This document shows positions 50,306 through 59,826 of a DNA stretch of 64,000 nucleotides, one piece after another (the first letter of the stretch is position 1; each line of letters begins with the position of its first letter). The stretch covers positions 52,787-116,786 of the forward strand of contig NZ_VWMY01000004.1 of the NCBI RefSeq assembly GCF_008905045.1. Direction: 5' to 3'. This stretch comes from Streptomyces albicerus (GTDB lineage Bacteria > Actinomycetota > Actinomycetes > Streptomycetales > Streptomycetaceae). The notes below the pieces were generated by a model. The model worked only from the letters and a program-made list of their open reading frames with translations, made no database searches and was not told the DNA's origin. A program made the translations under genes and the position numbers.

Positions 50306-51475
50306 CTACTGCAGACGGGCATCCGCGAGAACCGCGCCGGCGGCAGGAGCCGACTGCCTCTGCCGGGGTGGCCGGTGGATCGGGCCGGTGATCCGGGTCA
50401 AGGGCCGGCCCGTGCCCAGGTTGGCCTGGGCGATGATCTCCGCGGTGATGGAGACGGCCGTCTCCTCGGGCGTGCGGGCTCCGAGGTCGAGGCCGATCGG
50501 GGAACTCAGCCGCGCCAACTGGTCTTCCGTGACGCCCTCCTCGCGCAGGAGACGCAGGCGCTCGTCGTGGGTGCGCCGGGATCCCATCGCGCCGATGTAG
50601 CCGACGGGCAGGTTGAGTGCCATGCGCAGCAGGGGGATGTCGAACTTGGCGTCGTGGGTGAGGACGCATACGGCGGTGCGCTCGTCCACACTCGTGCGCT
50701 CCAGGTAGCGGTGGGGCCAGTCGACCACCACCTCGTCCGCGTGCGGGAAGCGAGCAGCGGTGGCGAAGACGGGACGTGCGTCGCACACGGTGACCCGGTA
50801 GCCCAGGAACGCCCCGGCCCGGCTGAGCGCGGCGGCGAAGTCGACGGCGCCGAAGATCAGCATGCGGGGGCGGGACGCCGCGACATGGACGAGGACGGAC
50901 AGCCGGTCCGGGCAGGTGTCGCCGTCTCCGCCCAGCTCGACGCGGGCGGTACGTCCCGAGCGGAGCAGGGCGCCCGCCTGTGCGGTCACCGCACGGTCCC
51001 TCAGCCCTCCGTCCAGGGTTCCGTAGGAGGCGGTGCCGTCGGCAAGGACACACACCGTGCGGCCCAGCAGGTGGTGAGGGCCGTCGACCACCTGCGCCAT
51101 GGCGGTGGGCCTGCCCTGAACGATGTCGTCCAGGGCGACGCCGAGATGGGGGTCGGTCGCGGGGTCGACGCGCTGTACGAGGACGTCGAGTTCGCCGCCG
51201 CAGGTCAGGCCGACGGCGAAGGCGTCGTCGTCGGAGTAACCGAACCAGGCCCGCTGGGGAGCGCCGCCGTCCTGGAGGACCTGTCGGCACAACTCGTAGA
51301 CGGCTCCCTCGACACAACCGCCGGAGATGCTGCCGACGGCGTTGCCGTCCTCGTCCACCGCCACCGACGTACCGACCGGCAACGGTGCGCTGCCGGTGAC
51401 GCCGACGACGGTGGCCAGGGCGAAGGGGCGTGCCTCGCGGCACCAGCGGTGCAGTGTGTCCGCGATGTTCAGCAT
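50306..51475 (-). CDS. XdhC/CoxI/PaoD-type molybdenum cofactor insertion protein
   Basis: A 389-residue XdhC-family protein. The N-terminal CoxI domain has LATVVGVTGSAPLPVGTSVA and GSISGGCVEGAVYELCRQVL; the C-terminal Rossmann domain has MLIFGAVDFAAALSRAGAFL, TVCDARPVF and IGAMGSRRTHDERLRLL. Family members bind the Mo cofactor, help its sulfuration and insert it into xanthine-dehydrogenase-type enzymes. It follows the three oxidoreductase subunit genes by about 150 bp, the position of PaoD. Confidence 0.92.
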   Translation of the reverse strand: MLNIADTLHRWCREARPFALATVVGVTGSAPLPVGTSVAVDEDGNAVGSISGGCVEGAVYELCRQVLQDGGAPQRAWFGYSDDDAFAVGLTCGGELDVLVQRVDPATDPHLGVALDDIVQGRPTAMAQVVDGPHHLLGRTVCVLADGTASYGTLDGGLRDRAVTAQAGALLRSGRTARVELGGDGDTCPDRLSVLVHVAASRPRMLIFGAVDFAAALSRAGAFLGYRVTVCDARPVFATAARFPHADEVVVDWPHRYLERTSVDERTAVCVLTHDAKFDIPLLRMALNLPVGYIGAMGSRRTHDERLRLLREEGVTEDQLARLSSPIGLDLGARTPEETAVSITAEIIAQANLGTGRPLTRITGPIHRPPRQRQSAPAAGAVLADARLQ

Positions 51476-51627
51476 GGGGCTGTCTCCGTGGTTCGCCGTG
51501 GGGGCGTGGGACGGGCCGCCGCCGCGCCGTCGGGGAGTGCATGGGCGGCGGCGACCCTGGGGAGGTCCGGCGACCGGACAGGGGACCTGCCGCCGGACCG
51601 GTCAATGGACGTGCCGACGTGCTGGGG

Positions 51628-53823
51628 TCAGACCAACGCCTCGGCCGTGATGGGCAGTTCACGGACCCGCCGCCCGGTGGCGTTGAAGACCGCGTTGCCG
51701 ATCGCGGCCGCCACACCCACCTGCACGACCTCACCGAGCCCCTTCACGCCCAGAAGGTTGCCGTCGTTGTCCTCGCCGTCCAGATAGATCGCCCTGACCT
51801 CGGGGACATCGGCGTTCACGGCGACGAGGTAGTCAGCCAGGTTGGCGTTGACGATCCGGCCGTCGCGGTGGTCGGTGACGGTGTGTTCCAGCAGGGCGGT
51901 GCCGATGCCGCCCACGATGCCGCCGAACGCCTGGCTCTCGGCCAGCTTCGGGCTGATGATCCGGCCCGCGTCGTACACCCCGAGCATCCGCCGTACCCGC
52001 ACCAGGCCCAGGGTCGCGTCCACGGCGATCTCGGCGAAGGTCGCGTTGTAGGCGAAGTAGGAGCGCCGCGCGGGACTGGGCGCCCCGGCATACTGACCGC
52101 GCGCTTCCAGATGGGTACGGTCGTTGCGGGCCAGCAGGCTCCGGTAGCTCTCACCGCGCGCCGGATTGCCCTGCACATGCAGTCGGCCGCCGCGGACCAC
52201 CACGTCGGCGGCGTCCACGCCGTGCAGCGGCGACTCGCGGTCCTCCACGGCCAGCTTGATCGCCTGCTGCCGCACCTGGTTGCAGGCGTCGACGACGGCC
52301 GAGCCGACACTGGCCATGGTCGCCGAGCCACCGTGTGGCGACGTCGGCGGATACAGCGAGTCGCCGAGCCGGAAGGTGACCGTACGCATGGTCAGCCCGA
52401 GCGCGTCCGCGGCCACCTGGGTCTGCGAGGTGTAGGTGCCCGGCCCCATGTCACTGGTGGCCGCCTCCACCACCGCGGTGCCGTCGGCGTCCAGGCGGGC
52501 CCTGGCCTCCGCGGGAAAACGCCCGCAGTCATAGACGCCGGTGGCCATGCCCATACCGATCAGCAAGTCGCCCTCGCGCCGCGACCGCGGCCTGGACGAG
52601 CGCCGCTGCCAGCCGAACTCGCGGGCACCCACGGTGTAGCACTCGCGCAGCCGACGGGTGGAGAACGGCAGGTTGTTCGACTCGTCCTCGCTCGGCTCGT
52701 TGCGCCGGCGCAGCTCGATCGGGTCGATGCCGAGCCGGTCCGCGAGCTCGTCCATGGCCGACTCGATCGCGAACGACGCCGAGGCGAAGCCGGGGCCGCG
52801 CATCCAGATCGGGGTGTTCACGTCCAGCGGCACCGTCCGGTACGCCTGGCTGACGTTGGGCATGCTGTAGGTCATCTGTCCCGCGCCCATGACGGCCTCG
52901 GTGAACGTCTCGTACGAGGAGGTCTCGGCGTCGATGTCGTGGATCGCGGCGGACAGCCGGCCGCGCCGATCACTGCCCAGCCGGACGCGGTACTCGTACG
53001 ACGGCCGGAAGCCGGTGCCGAGGTACATCTGCCGACGGCTCAACACCAGCTTCACCGGACGGCCCGTCACCCGCGCCGCCAGCGCGGCGACGACCGTGTG
53101 CGGCCAGCAGCGCAGCCCGCTGCCGAAGCCGCCCCCGACGAACGGGTTGATGACGCGCACCGACCCCGCGGGCAGGTCGAACACGGCGGCGAGCTCGTCG
53201 TGTGTGCCCATCACCCACTGGGTCTTGTCCCACACGGTGAGCTTGTTGCCGTCCCAGCGGGCGATGGTGGCGTGCGGCTCCATCGGGTTGTGATGGTTGC
53301 GCGCCAGTTGGTATGTCAGGTCCAGGCGTACGGCCGCGGAGCGCAGGCCGGCTTCCGCATCGCCGCGCGCGTAGTTCGTCGGCTTGTCCGGCTTGGCCTC
53401 GTGCAGGTCGGTCGAGGGCTGTTCGGCGTCATAGCGGACCTTGACCAGGCTCGCGCCATGCTGTGCGGCCTCCAGGGTGGTGGCCACCACGACGGCGACG
53501 GGCTGGCCGTGGAAGAGCACCCGGTCGTCCTGGAAGACCCGCAGCCGTCGCCCGGGTGGGTTGTTGGACCCGGAGTTGTCGCGGTAGGGCAGCTTCGGCG
53601 CGTTGCGGTGGTGGATCACCGTCAGGACGCCCGGCTGGGCTTCGGCGGCGCCGGTGTCGATGCCGGTGATACGGCCCCGGCCGATGCTGCTGTCGACGAC
53701 GACGGCGTGCACGGCCCCCTCGACGTCGAACTCGGCGGCGTACTGCGCCTGGCCGGTGACCTTCAGCCGGCCGTCCACCCGGGACAGTGGCGCGCCCACG
53801 GCTGCCTGCGGCTGGGGGCTCAC
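51628..53823 (-). CDS. Molybdenum-binding aldehyde/xanthine oxidoreductase large subunit (PaoC-like)
   Basis: A 731-residue Mo-MCD subunit of the xanthine oxidase family. Typical pieces are RVDGRLKVTGQAQYAAEFD at the start, FVGGGFGSGLRCWPHTVVAA (Mo-cofactor loop), RGPGFASASFAIESAMDELA, and the active-site region GVKGLGEVVQVGVAAAIGNA with the catalytic Glu near the C-terminus. It overlaps the FAD-subunit gene by four bases (GTGA). It would catalyse oxidation of aldehydes to acids (or hydroxylation of heterocycles) with electrons passing to the 2Fe-2S and FAD subunits. Confidence 0.93.
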   Translation of the reverse strand: MSPQPQAAVGAPLSRVDGRLKVTGQAQYAAEFDVEGAVHAVVVDSSIGRGRITGIDTGAAEAQPGVLTVIHHRNAPKLPYRDNSGSNNPPGRRLRVFQDDRVLFHGQPVAVVVATTLEAAQHGASLVKVRYDAEQPSTDLHEAKPDKPTNYARGDAEAGLRSAAVRLDLTYQLARNHHNPMEPHATIARWDGNKLTVWDKTQWVMGTHDELAAVFDLPAGSVRVINPFVGGGFGSGLRCWPHTVVAALAARVTGRPVKLVLSRRQMYLGTGFRPSYEYRVRLGSDRRGRLSAAIHDIDAETSSYETFTEAVMGAGQMTYSMPNVSQAYRTVPLDVNTPIWMRGPGFASASFAIESAMDELADRLGIDPIELRRRNEPSEDESNNLPFSTRRLRECYTVGAREFGWQRRSSRPRSRREGDLLIGMGMATGVYDCGRFPAEARARLDADGTAVVEAATSDMGPGTYTSQTQVAADALGLTMRTVTFRLGDSLYPPTSPHGGSATMASVGSAVVDACNQVRQQAIKLAVEDRESPLHGVDAADVVVRGGRLHVQGNPARGESYRSLLARNDRTHLEARGQYAGAPSPARRSYFAYNATFAEIAVDATLGLVRVRRMLGVYDAGRIISPKLAESQAFGGIVGGIGTALLEHTVTDHRDGRIVNANLADYLVAVNADVPEVRAIYLDGEDNDGNLLGVKGLGEVVQVGVAAAIGNAVFNATGRRVRELPITAEALV

Positions 53824-54800
53824 TTGGTACCTCCTACGATGCGCAGCTGGCGTTCGACGGTCCGTTTCAGCAGCTCGACCTTGAACCGGTTGTGCTGAAG
53901 GGCACGGGCCCCGTCCGCCGCTTTCGCGGCGGCGGACGCCCACAAGGACTCCGAGGGACGCTCACCGATCAGCTGTTGTTCGACCTCGGGCAGCTTCCAC
54001 GGCACGGTGCCCACTCCCCCGGCGGCGATCCTCGCCTCGCGAATCACCCCGCCGCGGACGTGCAGCGCGACGGCCGCCGAGGTCAGGGCGAACTCGTACG
54101 ACTGCCGGTCACGCACCTTCAGATAGCCGGACTTCAGCGGACGCGGAAGAGCCGGGATCTCCACCGCAGTTATCAACTCGCCCCGCCGCAGCGCCTGTTC
54201 ACGATCCGGAGTGCTGCCCGGTCGCAACAGGAAGTCGGCGAAGGGCACTTGGCGCTCCCCGTCCGGGCCCAGCAGATGCACCCGCGCCTCCAGGGCGGCG
54301 AAAGCCACGGCGACATCCGAGGGGTGGGTGGAAACGCAGTGGTCGGAGGTGCCGAGGATGGCGTGGCTGCGGTTGAAGCCGTGCAGCGCGGCACAACCGG
54401 AGCCGGGCTCGCGCTTGTTGCAGTCGGCGGTCACGTCCCGGAAGTACGTACACCGGGTGCGCTGCATGATGTTGCCACCGATGGTCGCCATGTTCCGCAG
54501 CTGAGCCGACGCACTCAGCTCCAGCGCCTCGGAGATGACGGGATACAGCACGCGCACCTTCGGGTGGGCGGCGGCCTCGGCCATCCGCACCAGCGCACCG
54601 ATCCGCAAGGCCCCGTGTTCGGCGACCGTGATCTCGCGCAGCGGCAGGCCGCTGATGTCGACCAATGTCTCCGGCTGCTCGACGGTCTCCCGCATCAGGT
54701 CGACCAGGGTGGTGCCCCCGGCGATGTAACGCCCGCCTCCACGACCGGCGTTGAGAGCCTCTCGCGTGTCGGAGACGCGGGTGTAGGTGAAGGGATGCAT
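53820..54800 (-). CDS. FAD-binding subunit of molybdenum oxidoreductase (PaoB-like)
   Basis: A 326-residue CoxM/PaoB-type subunit: MHPFTYTRVSDTREAL, the FAD loops RYIAGGTTLVDLMRETVEQP and MATIGGNIMQRTRCTYFRDV. The insertion CTYFRDVTADCNKREPGSGC...DHC has the spaced cysteines of the 4Fe-4S cluster known in E. coli PaoB, which places it in the periplasmic aldehyde oxidoreductase (PaoABC/YagTSR) branch rather than with CO dehydrogenases. Its start lies 11 bp after the iron-sulfur subunit gene. Confidence 0.93.
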   Translation of the reverse strand: MHPFTYTRVSDTREALNAGRGGGRYIAGGTTLVDLMRETVEQPETLVDISGLPLREITVAEHGALRIGALVRMAEAAAHPKVRVLYPVISEALELSASAQLRNMATIGGNIMQRTRCTYFRDVTADCNKREPGSGCAALHGFNRSHAILGTSDHCVSTHPSDVAVAFAALEARVHLLGPDGERQVPFADFLLRPGSTPDREQALRRGELITAVEIPALPRPLKSGYLKVRDRQSYEFALTSAAVALHVRGGVIREARIAAGGVGTVPWKLPEVEQQLIGERPSESLWASAAAKAADGARALQHNRFKVELLKRTVERQLRIVGGTK

Positions 54801-54811
54801 GGGGCCGCTCC

Positions 54812-55462
54812 TTACTTCCGGCCCGCGGTCTGCTCGACCGCGCGCACGATCTTCACGTAGCAGCCGCAGCGGCAGATGTTGCCGCTCATCCACTCGCGAA
54901 TCTCCTCCGGCGAGTTGGTATGACCCTCCTTGATGCAGCCGACACCGGAGACGATCTGGCCCGGTGTGCAGTAGCCGCACTGGAAGGCGTCCTGGTCGAT
55001 GAACGCCTGCTGGAGCGGGTGGAGTTGGTCGCCATCGGCCAGCCCCTCGACGGTGGTGACCTCGGCGTCCTCAAGACGTACCGCGAGCGTCAGGCAGGCG
55101 TTGTGCCGCTGCCCGTCGATCAGCACGGTGCACGCACCGCAGGCCCCGGCGTTGCAGCCCTTCTTGGAACCCGTCAGTTCGAAGTGCTCGCGCAGCAGAT
55201 CCAGTAGCGACGTGCGATTGTCGACCGTCACGGTCCGGCGGGTGCCGTTGACCGTCAGGGAGACGCGGCTGGAGGGCGGCTTCTCTGCGGCGGACGCTTC
55301 CTCCGGGTCGGCGAGAACCGTCCCTGCGAAGACGCCGCCCGCAACGACAACACCGCCGACCGCAGTACTGGTGGCGATGAAGGTGCGCCGACTGGGCGCC
55401 GAAGAGGACTCGTCGGCTCCGGTGGGGGGTGGGACAGCGGATTCAGGGAGTTCAGTAGACAT
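54812..55462 (-). CDS. 2Fe-2S subunit of molybdenum oxidoreductase with Tat signal (PaoA-like)
   Basis: A 216-residue iron-sulfur subunit. The N-terminus has a twin-arginine signal (SRRTFIATSTAVGGVVVAGG), as in PaoA. The plant-type 2Fe-2S site is CNAGACGACTVLIDG and the second site is CGYCTPGQI with NICRCGCY. As in PaoABC, this subunit probably carries the folded complex through the Tat pathway, so the enzyme would act outside the membrane. It is the first gene of the enzyme operon; the Zn alcohol dehydrogenase lies about 96 bp upstream. Confidence 0.93.
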   Translation of the reverse strand: MSTELPESAVPPPTGADESSSAPSRRTFIATSTAVGGVVVAGGVFAGTVLADPEEASAAEKPPSSRVSLTVNGTRRTVTVDNRTSLLDLLREHFELTGSKKGCNAGACGACTVLIDGQRHNACLTLAVRLEDAEVTTVEGLADGDQLHPLQQAFIDQDAFQCGYCTPGQIVSGVGCIKEGHTNSPEEIREWMSGNICRCGCYVKIVRAVEQTAGRK

Positions 55463-55558
55463 ACGTACGCCTTCGCGTCAGGGAGAGTTGCGCTGCGGAC
55501 CACAAGTGGTTGTTGCGCGCGAGGAGGGGCCGGGCCCCTCCTCGGTGGTGCGCCGAGG

Positions 55559-56596
55559 TCAGGGCTTGATGAGGACCTTGAGGCTGGTGCGCTCGGCCAT
55601 GTCCTGGTAGCCGGCCGGGACGCCGTCGAGGTCGGTGGTTGCGTCGAAGACCTTCCCGGGCTCGAGGGTGCCGTTGAGGATGTCGGGCATCAGCTCCTCG
55701 ATGTAGGCCCGGACCGGTGCCGGTCCGCCGGCAAGGCGGATGTTGTGGGCGAAGAGGCTCCCGAAGCCGATCGGTGCATCCTCGTACTGCGGGACGCCGA
55801 CGCGGCTGATGACACCGCCCGGGCGGACGACGCCGACCGCCTGCTCGTAGGCGGGCATGTTGCCGACGGCCTCCAGGACCGCGTGCGTGCCGTGCCCGCC
55901 GGTCAGTTCGCGGACCGCGGCGATGCCTTCTTCGCCGCGGCCGGAGACGATGTCGGTGGCGCCGAACTCACGGCCGAGGTCGGTGCGCACCTTGTGGCGG
56001 CCGATGAGGATGATCTGCTCGGCGCCGAGACGCTTGGCGGACAGCACCGCCAGCAGGCCGACGGCGCCGTCGCCGATCACGGTGACGCTGGTGCGTTCGT
56101 TGACGCCGCCCGCCACGGCGGCGTGGTAGCCGGTGCCGAAGACGTCCGAGAGCGTCAGCAGGGACGGCATGAGGGCCGAGTCGGCGGCGACCGGGAGCTT
56201 GACGAGGGTGCCGTCGGCGAGGGGGACGCGCACCGCTTCGGCCTGGCCGCCCTCGTAGGGCTCCATGTCCCAGAAGGTGCCGTGTTCGCAGGAGGTGTAC
56301 AGGCCCTCGTGGCAGAAGGCGCAGGTGCCGTCGGAGAAGGCGAACGGGGAGACGACCAGGTCGCCCGTCTTGACGGTGGTCACCTCGGAGCCAGTGGCCT
56401 CGACGATGCCGATGAACTCGTGTCCCATCCGTGCGGGACCGTCTGCCGGGGCCATCGAGCCGTACGGCCACAGGTCGCTGCCGCAGATGCAGGAGGCGGT
56501 GACGCGGACCAGCGCGTCGGTGGGCTGCTTGATGACGGAATCCGGTACGTCCTCGACCCGGACGTCGCCTGCTCCGTACATGAGGGTTGCGCGCAT
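55559..56596 (-). CDS. Zinc-dependent alcohol dehydrogenase
   Basis: A 345-residue medium-chain dehydrogenase. The catalytic zinc ligands lie in CICGSDLW and GHEFIGIV; a structural-zinc-like cysteine cluster is CAFCHEGLYTSCEHG (three Cys plus His rather than four Cys). The NAD(P) fold has VTVIGDGAVGLLAVLSAKRL. The ATG follows GGAGAACAACTC. It could oxidise an alcohol to an aldehyde, which the downstream molybdenum enzyme could oxidise to the acid, so the gene order makes metabolic sense. Confidence 0.92.
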   Translation of the reverse strand: MRATLMYGAGDVRVEDVPDSVIKQPTDALVRVTASCICGSDLWPYGSMAPADGPARMGHEFIGIVEATGSEVTTVKTGDLVVSPFAFSDGTCAFCHEGLYTSCEHGTFWDMEPYEGGQAEAVRVPLADGTLVKLPVAADSALMPSLLTLSDVFGTGYHAAVAGGVNERTSVTVIGDGAVGLLAVLSAKRLGAEQIILIGRHKVRTDLGREFGATDIVSGRGEEGIAAVRELTGGHGTHAVLEAVGNMPAYEQAVGVVRPGGVISRVGVPQYEDAPIGFGSLFAHNIRLAGGPAPVRAYIEELMPDILNGTLEPGKVFDATTDLDGVPAGYQDMAERTSLKVLIKP

Positions 56597-56621
56597 GAGT
56601 TGTTCTCCGATCGGGTGGTGC

Positions 56622-57974
56622 TTACTTCGCGCATGTCTGGTGTTTCGGGTTGACGCCTGTCGGCGGCCAGTGAGCCTGGCTGTGGCTGCGATCGGGTTCA
56701 CGCGGCCACGGCGCGGCGCCGGCCTCGATGCCCTGGATGGCGGCAGTTGCGAAGCGGCGGCGCTGGGTGACGGCGATGGCGATGGTGGGGATGAGCGTCA
56801 GTGCGCCGATGGCGGTGCCGACCACGGCGGGACCTGTGGCCCCGAGGGTGGAGTCGAGGGCGAGTCCGGCGCCCCAGGAACCGGCCGCGGTGCCGAAGTT
56901 GAACGCCGAGACGGTCAGCGCGGACCCCAGGGTGGGCGCCTGGCCCGAGAAGCGGACGGCCAGGGAGATCAGCACGGGGTTGGCGCCGAGCCCGAAGAGC
57001 CCCAGCAGGGCGACCAGTACCACCGTGGGTGCGGCGAAGCCGGACAACAGGCAGATCGCCAGCAGGACGACCGTGGTCGCCGCGGCCGCCATGATGGTCG
57101 TCGCATGCGGGCGACGGTCTCCGAGCCGGCCCCCGACAAGGAAGCCCGCCAGGGCGCCGGCGCCGAAGCCGACGAGCACCAGCGGTACGAGGCCGGCGGC
57201 GAGACCCGCCCGGTCGGTCAGCAGCGGCGAGATGTAGGTGTACGTCGACAGCACGCCGCCGGTCGTGGTGGCGCAGGCCGCCAGCGCCAGCCAGAGGCGC
57301 CCGGAGCGCAGGGCGGACAGCTCGGAGCGGATGGACACCGCCCGGTGGTCGGGGCCGTCATGGGGCACATGGCGGGCGATGAGGCCCATGGCGGCCGCGC
57401 CGAGCACCGCGAGTGCCCAGAACGGTCCCCGCCAGCCGGCAAGCTGCCCGGCGAACGCACCGAGCGGCACACCGACGACATTGGCGAGCATGGCACCCGA
57501 GCCCACCACGCCCAGAGCCCGGGAGCTCGCGGCAGGCCCGGCGATACGGGCGGCCACCACATTGGCCACCGCCCAGAACGCTCCGGTCGCAAGCGCCGTC
57601 AGGAACCGGGCCGCCAGCAGGAGCGCGAAACTGGAGCCGAGTGCGACGAGGACATGTCCGGCGGCGAAGACTCCCAGGGCGAGCACCAGCGTCAGCCGGC
57701 GAGGCAGCCGCAGCGTCAGCATCGCCATGACCGGCGCGCCGACGATCATCCCGACCGCGAACACCGTGATCAACAGCCCTGCCCGGGCCACGCTCACCTG
57801 CAGTTCGCCGGCCATCTCCGGCAGCAGCCCCGCCACGACGAACTCGGTCGTACCCATCAGGAACGTGCCCAGCGCCAGCACATACACGACGAGCGGGAGC
57901 CGGCTGGGCGGACGCCCGCGGTCTTCGACACGCACGTCGCCGGACGCGTGGAGGACACCTGCTCGCGTGCTCAA
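56622..57974 (-). CDS. MFS transporter (DHA1/AraJ-like exporter)
   Basis: A 450-residue 12-helix MFS protein. The first helix motif is VYVLALGTFLMGTTEFVVAG followed by LLPEMAGELQVSVARAGLLI, typical of the AraJ/YdhP/CmlA drug or sugar efflux branch, and AGHVLVALGSSFALLLAARF contains the conserved loop helix. The TTG at 57972-57974 is used as the start, with GGAG 8 bases upstream. It is 25 bp upstream of the alcohol dehydrogenase, so it heads the presumed operon and may export a product of the pathway. Confidence 0.92.
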   Translation of the reverse strand: MSTRAGVLHASGDVRVEDRGRPPSRLPLVVYVLALGTFLMGTTEFVVAGLLPEMAGELQVSVARAGLLITVFAVGMIVGAPVMAMLTLRLPRRLTLVLALGVFAAGHVLVALGSSFALLLAARFLTALATGAFWAVANVVAARIAGPAASSRALGVVGSGAMLANVVGVPLGAFAGQLAGWRGPFWALAVLGAAAMGLIARHVPHDGPDHRAVSIRSELSALRSGRLWLALAACATTTGGVLSTYTYISPLLTDRAGLAAGLVPLVLVGFGAGALAGFLVGGRLGDRRPHATTIMAAAATTVVLLAICLLSGFAAPTVVLVALLGLFGLGANPVLISLAVRFSGQAPTLGSALTVSAFNFGTAAGSWGAGLALDSTLGATGPAVVGTAIGALTLIPTIAIAVTQRRRFATAAIQGIEAGAAPWPREPDRSHSQAHWPPTGVNPKHQTCAK

Positions 57975-58092
57975 TTTCCATCTCCAGAAGGGGTCGTGAT
58001 CGCGCTTCCGACCCCACGAAACCGGCTTCGTCGCGCACGGAGAAGGTCGCGTTTATGGGGGGTATAAGCTCAACCTCCCTCTGCGGCGATAC

Positions 58093-59031
58093 GTGGCTAC
58101 CGTGGAGGACATGGACCACCGCGCCGGCGACCGCGCCGACAATCGCGCCGACATCCGGGACTTCCTCGCCAGCCGGCGCGCCAAGATCACCCCGGAGCAG
58201 GTCGGGCTGCCAACCAGCGGCCGGCGCCGGGTCCCGGGGCTGCGGCGCGAGGAGGTCGCCGTTCTCGCCGGTGTGAGCACCGAGTGGTACACGCGCCTGG
58301 AGAAGGGCCACATCGGCGGCGTGTCCGAGGACGTGCTCGACGCGGTCGCCCAGGCACTGCAGCTGGACGAGGACGAGCGCACCTACCTGTTCGACCTGGC
58401 CAGGGCGGCCCGGCCCGCCCGCAGCAGGCCACCGCGCCGCAAGGACGTCGAGGTTCCGCCCGCGGTCCAGTGGATGCTCGACTCCGTGACGATGTCCGCC
58501 GCCTTCGTACGCAGCGGCCGAGGGGACATCGTCGCGTGCAACTCGTTGTGCCGCGCCCTGTACGCGCCGATGCTCGACAGCGACACCACCGACGAGCAGG
58601 GCCGCGCCAGCTTCCCCCGCTATTTCTTCCTCGACCCCGGCTCCCAGCACTTCTTCGTCGACTGGGACCACGGCGCGAACGCCACCGTCGCGCTGCTGCG
58701 CGCCGAAGCCGCGCGCGAGCCCCACGACCGGGTCCTGCGCGAGCTCATCGGCGAACTGTCCACGCTCAGCCCCGAGTTCCGCGCCAGGTGGGCCAAGCAC
58801 GACGTCCGCATCCGCCACGAGGGCATCAAGCGGCTGCAGCACCCCGAGGTCGGCCCCCTGGAGCTGACCTTCCGCGCTCTGGACCTGCCCGTGTCCAACC
58901 GGGCAGTGCACGAACTGACCTTCTACACCGCCGAACCGGGCACCGCCGACGAAGACCGGCTCAGGCTCCTCGCCAGCTGGGCCGCCACCCAGTCCCAAGG
59001 GGCCACGGAGCCCACCCGCCACCCTCGCTGA
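58093..59031 (+). CDS. XRE/MmyB-like helix-turn-helix regulator
   Basis: A protein of up to 312 residues. An N-terminal HTH contains VPGLRREEVAVLAGVSTEWY followed by TRLEKGHIGGVSEDVLDAVA; a long MmyB-type ligand-binding domain follows (FVRSGRGDIVACNSLCRALY, then FFLDPGSQHFFVDWDHGANA), ending at about 300. Members often sit divergent to SDR, MFS or oxidoreductase genes and repress them. Here it faces the MFS-dehydrogenase-Mo enzyme cluster. The GTG at 58093 or the ATG at 58111 may be the start; neither has a well-spaced ribosome site. Confidence 0.9.
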   Translation: MATVEDMDHRAGDRADNRADIRDFLASRRAKITPEQVGLPTSGRRRVPGLRREEVAVLAGVSTEWYTRLEKGHIGGVSEDVLDAVAQALQLDEDERTYLFDLARAARPARSRPPRRKDVEVPPAVQWMLDSVTMSAAFVRSGRGDIVACNSLCRALYAPMLDSDTTDEQGRASFPRYFFLDPGSQHFFVDWDHGANATVALLRAEAAREPHDRVLRELIGELSTLSPEFRARWAKHDVRIRHEGIKRLQHPEVGPLELTFRALDLPVSNRAVHELTFYTAEPGTADEDRLRLLASWAATQSQGATEPTRHPR

Positions 59032-59148
59032 GCGGGCGGAGCCCGAAGTCCTTCCGAGGTCATCGGGCAGCAGCGGGATGAGGGGCTTGCCCGCGGGACG
59101 CGAGGACAGGTCCGTGGGGGGGGCGGGGAAGCCGCAAAACGGTTGTTC

Positions 59149-59826
59149 TCAGTGACCGATGTCGTGGTCGCCCGCTTCGACGAGTCCGCTCTCGTAGGCG
59201 AAGATCACGATCTGGATGCGGTCACGCAAACCGAGTTTGGTGAGGATGCTCGACACGTGCGATTTGACGGTGGCGGGCCCGATGAAGAGCTGGGCGGCGA
59301 TCTCCGAGTTGCTCGCGCCCCGCGCGACGGCGCCCACGATCTCGCGTTCGCGGTCGGTGAGTCGCTCTAGGCGACCCGCCACGGTGGTGCTGACGACACG
59401 TCGCTCCGCGAACTGGTCGATGAGGCGCCGGGTGATCGACGGTGCCAGCAGCGATCCGCCCTCGGCCACGGTGCGTACGGCGGTGGCGAGTTGCTCGGGG
59501 GGAATGTCCTTGAGTACGAAGCCGCTGGCACCGGCGCGCAGCGCCTTGTAGACGTACTCGTCCGGATCGAACGTGGTCAGGATCAGCACCCGCACGTCCC
59601 AGTCCGCCTCCCGCAGGATCCGGGAGGTGGCCTCGATGCCGTCCATGCCGGGCATGCGGATGTCCATGAGGATCACGTCCGGACGATGCGTGCGTGCCGC
59701 TTCGACGGCCTCAAGTCCGGTACCCGCCTCGGCCATCACCTTGATGTCGTCATGGACTCGCAGAATCATGACGAAGCCCCGGCGGACCAGCGCCTGGTCG
59801 TCCACGACGACGACACCGATGCTCAT
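59149..59826 (-). CDS. NarL/FixJ-type response regulator (second)
   Basis: A 225-residue regulator: receiver with DD at 9-10, D55 in VILMDIRMPG, conserved Lys in GFVLKDIPP; LuxR-type output with LTDREREIVGAVARGASNSE and IAAQLFIGPATVKSHVSSIL. Its ATG overlaps the kinase stop (ATGA). With its kinase it forms the divergent partner of the MMPL gene at 61.4 kb, and is a paralogue of the regulator at 20.3 kb. Confidence 0.95.
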   Translation of the reverse strand: MSIGVVVVDDQALVRRGFVMILRVHDDIKVMAEAGTGLEAVEAARTHRPDVILMDIRMPGMDGIEATSRILREADWDVRVLILTTFDPDEYVYKALRAGASGFVLKDIPPEQLATAVRTVAEGGSLLAPSITRRLIDQFAERRVVSTTVAGRLERLTDREREIVGAVARGASNSEIAAQLFIGPATVKSHVSSILTKLGLRDRIQIVIFAYESGLVEAGDHDIGH

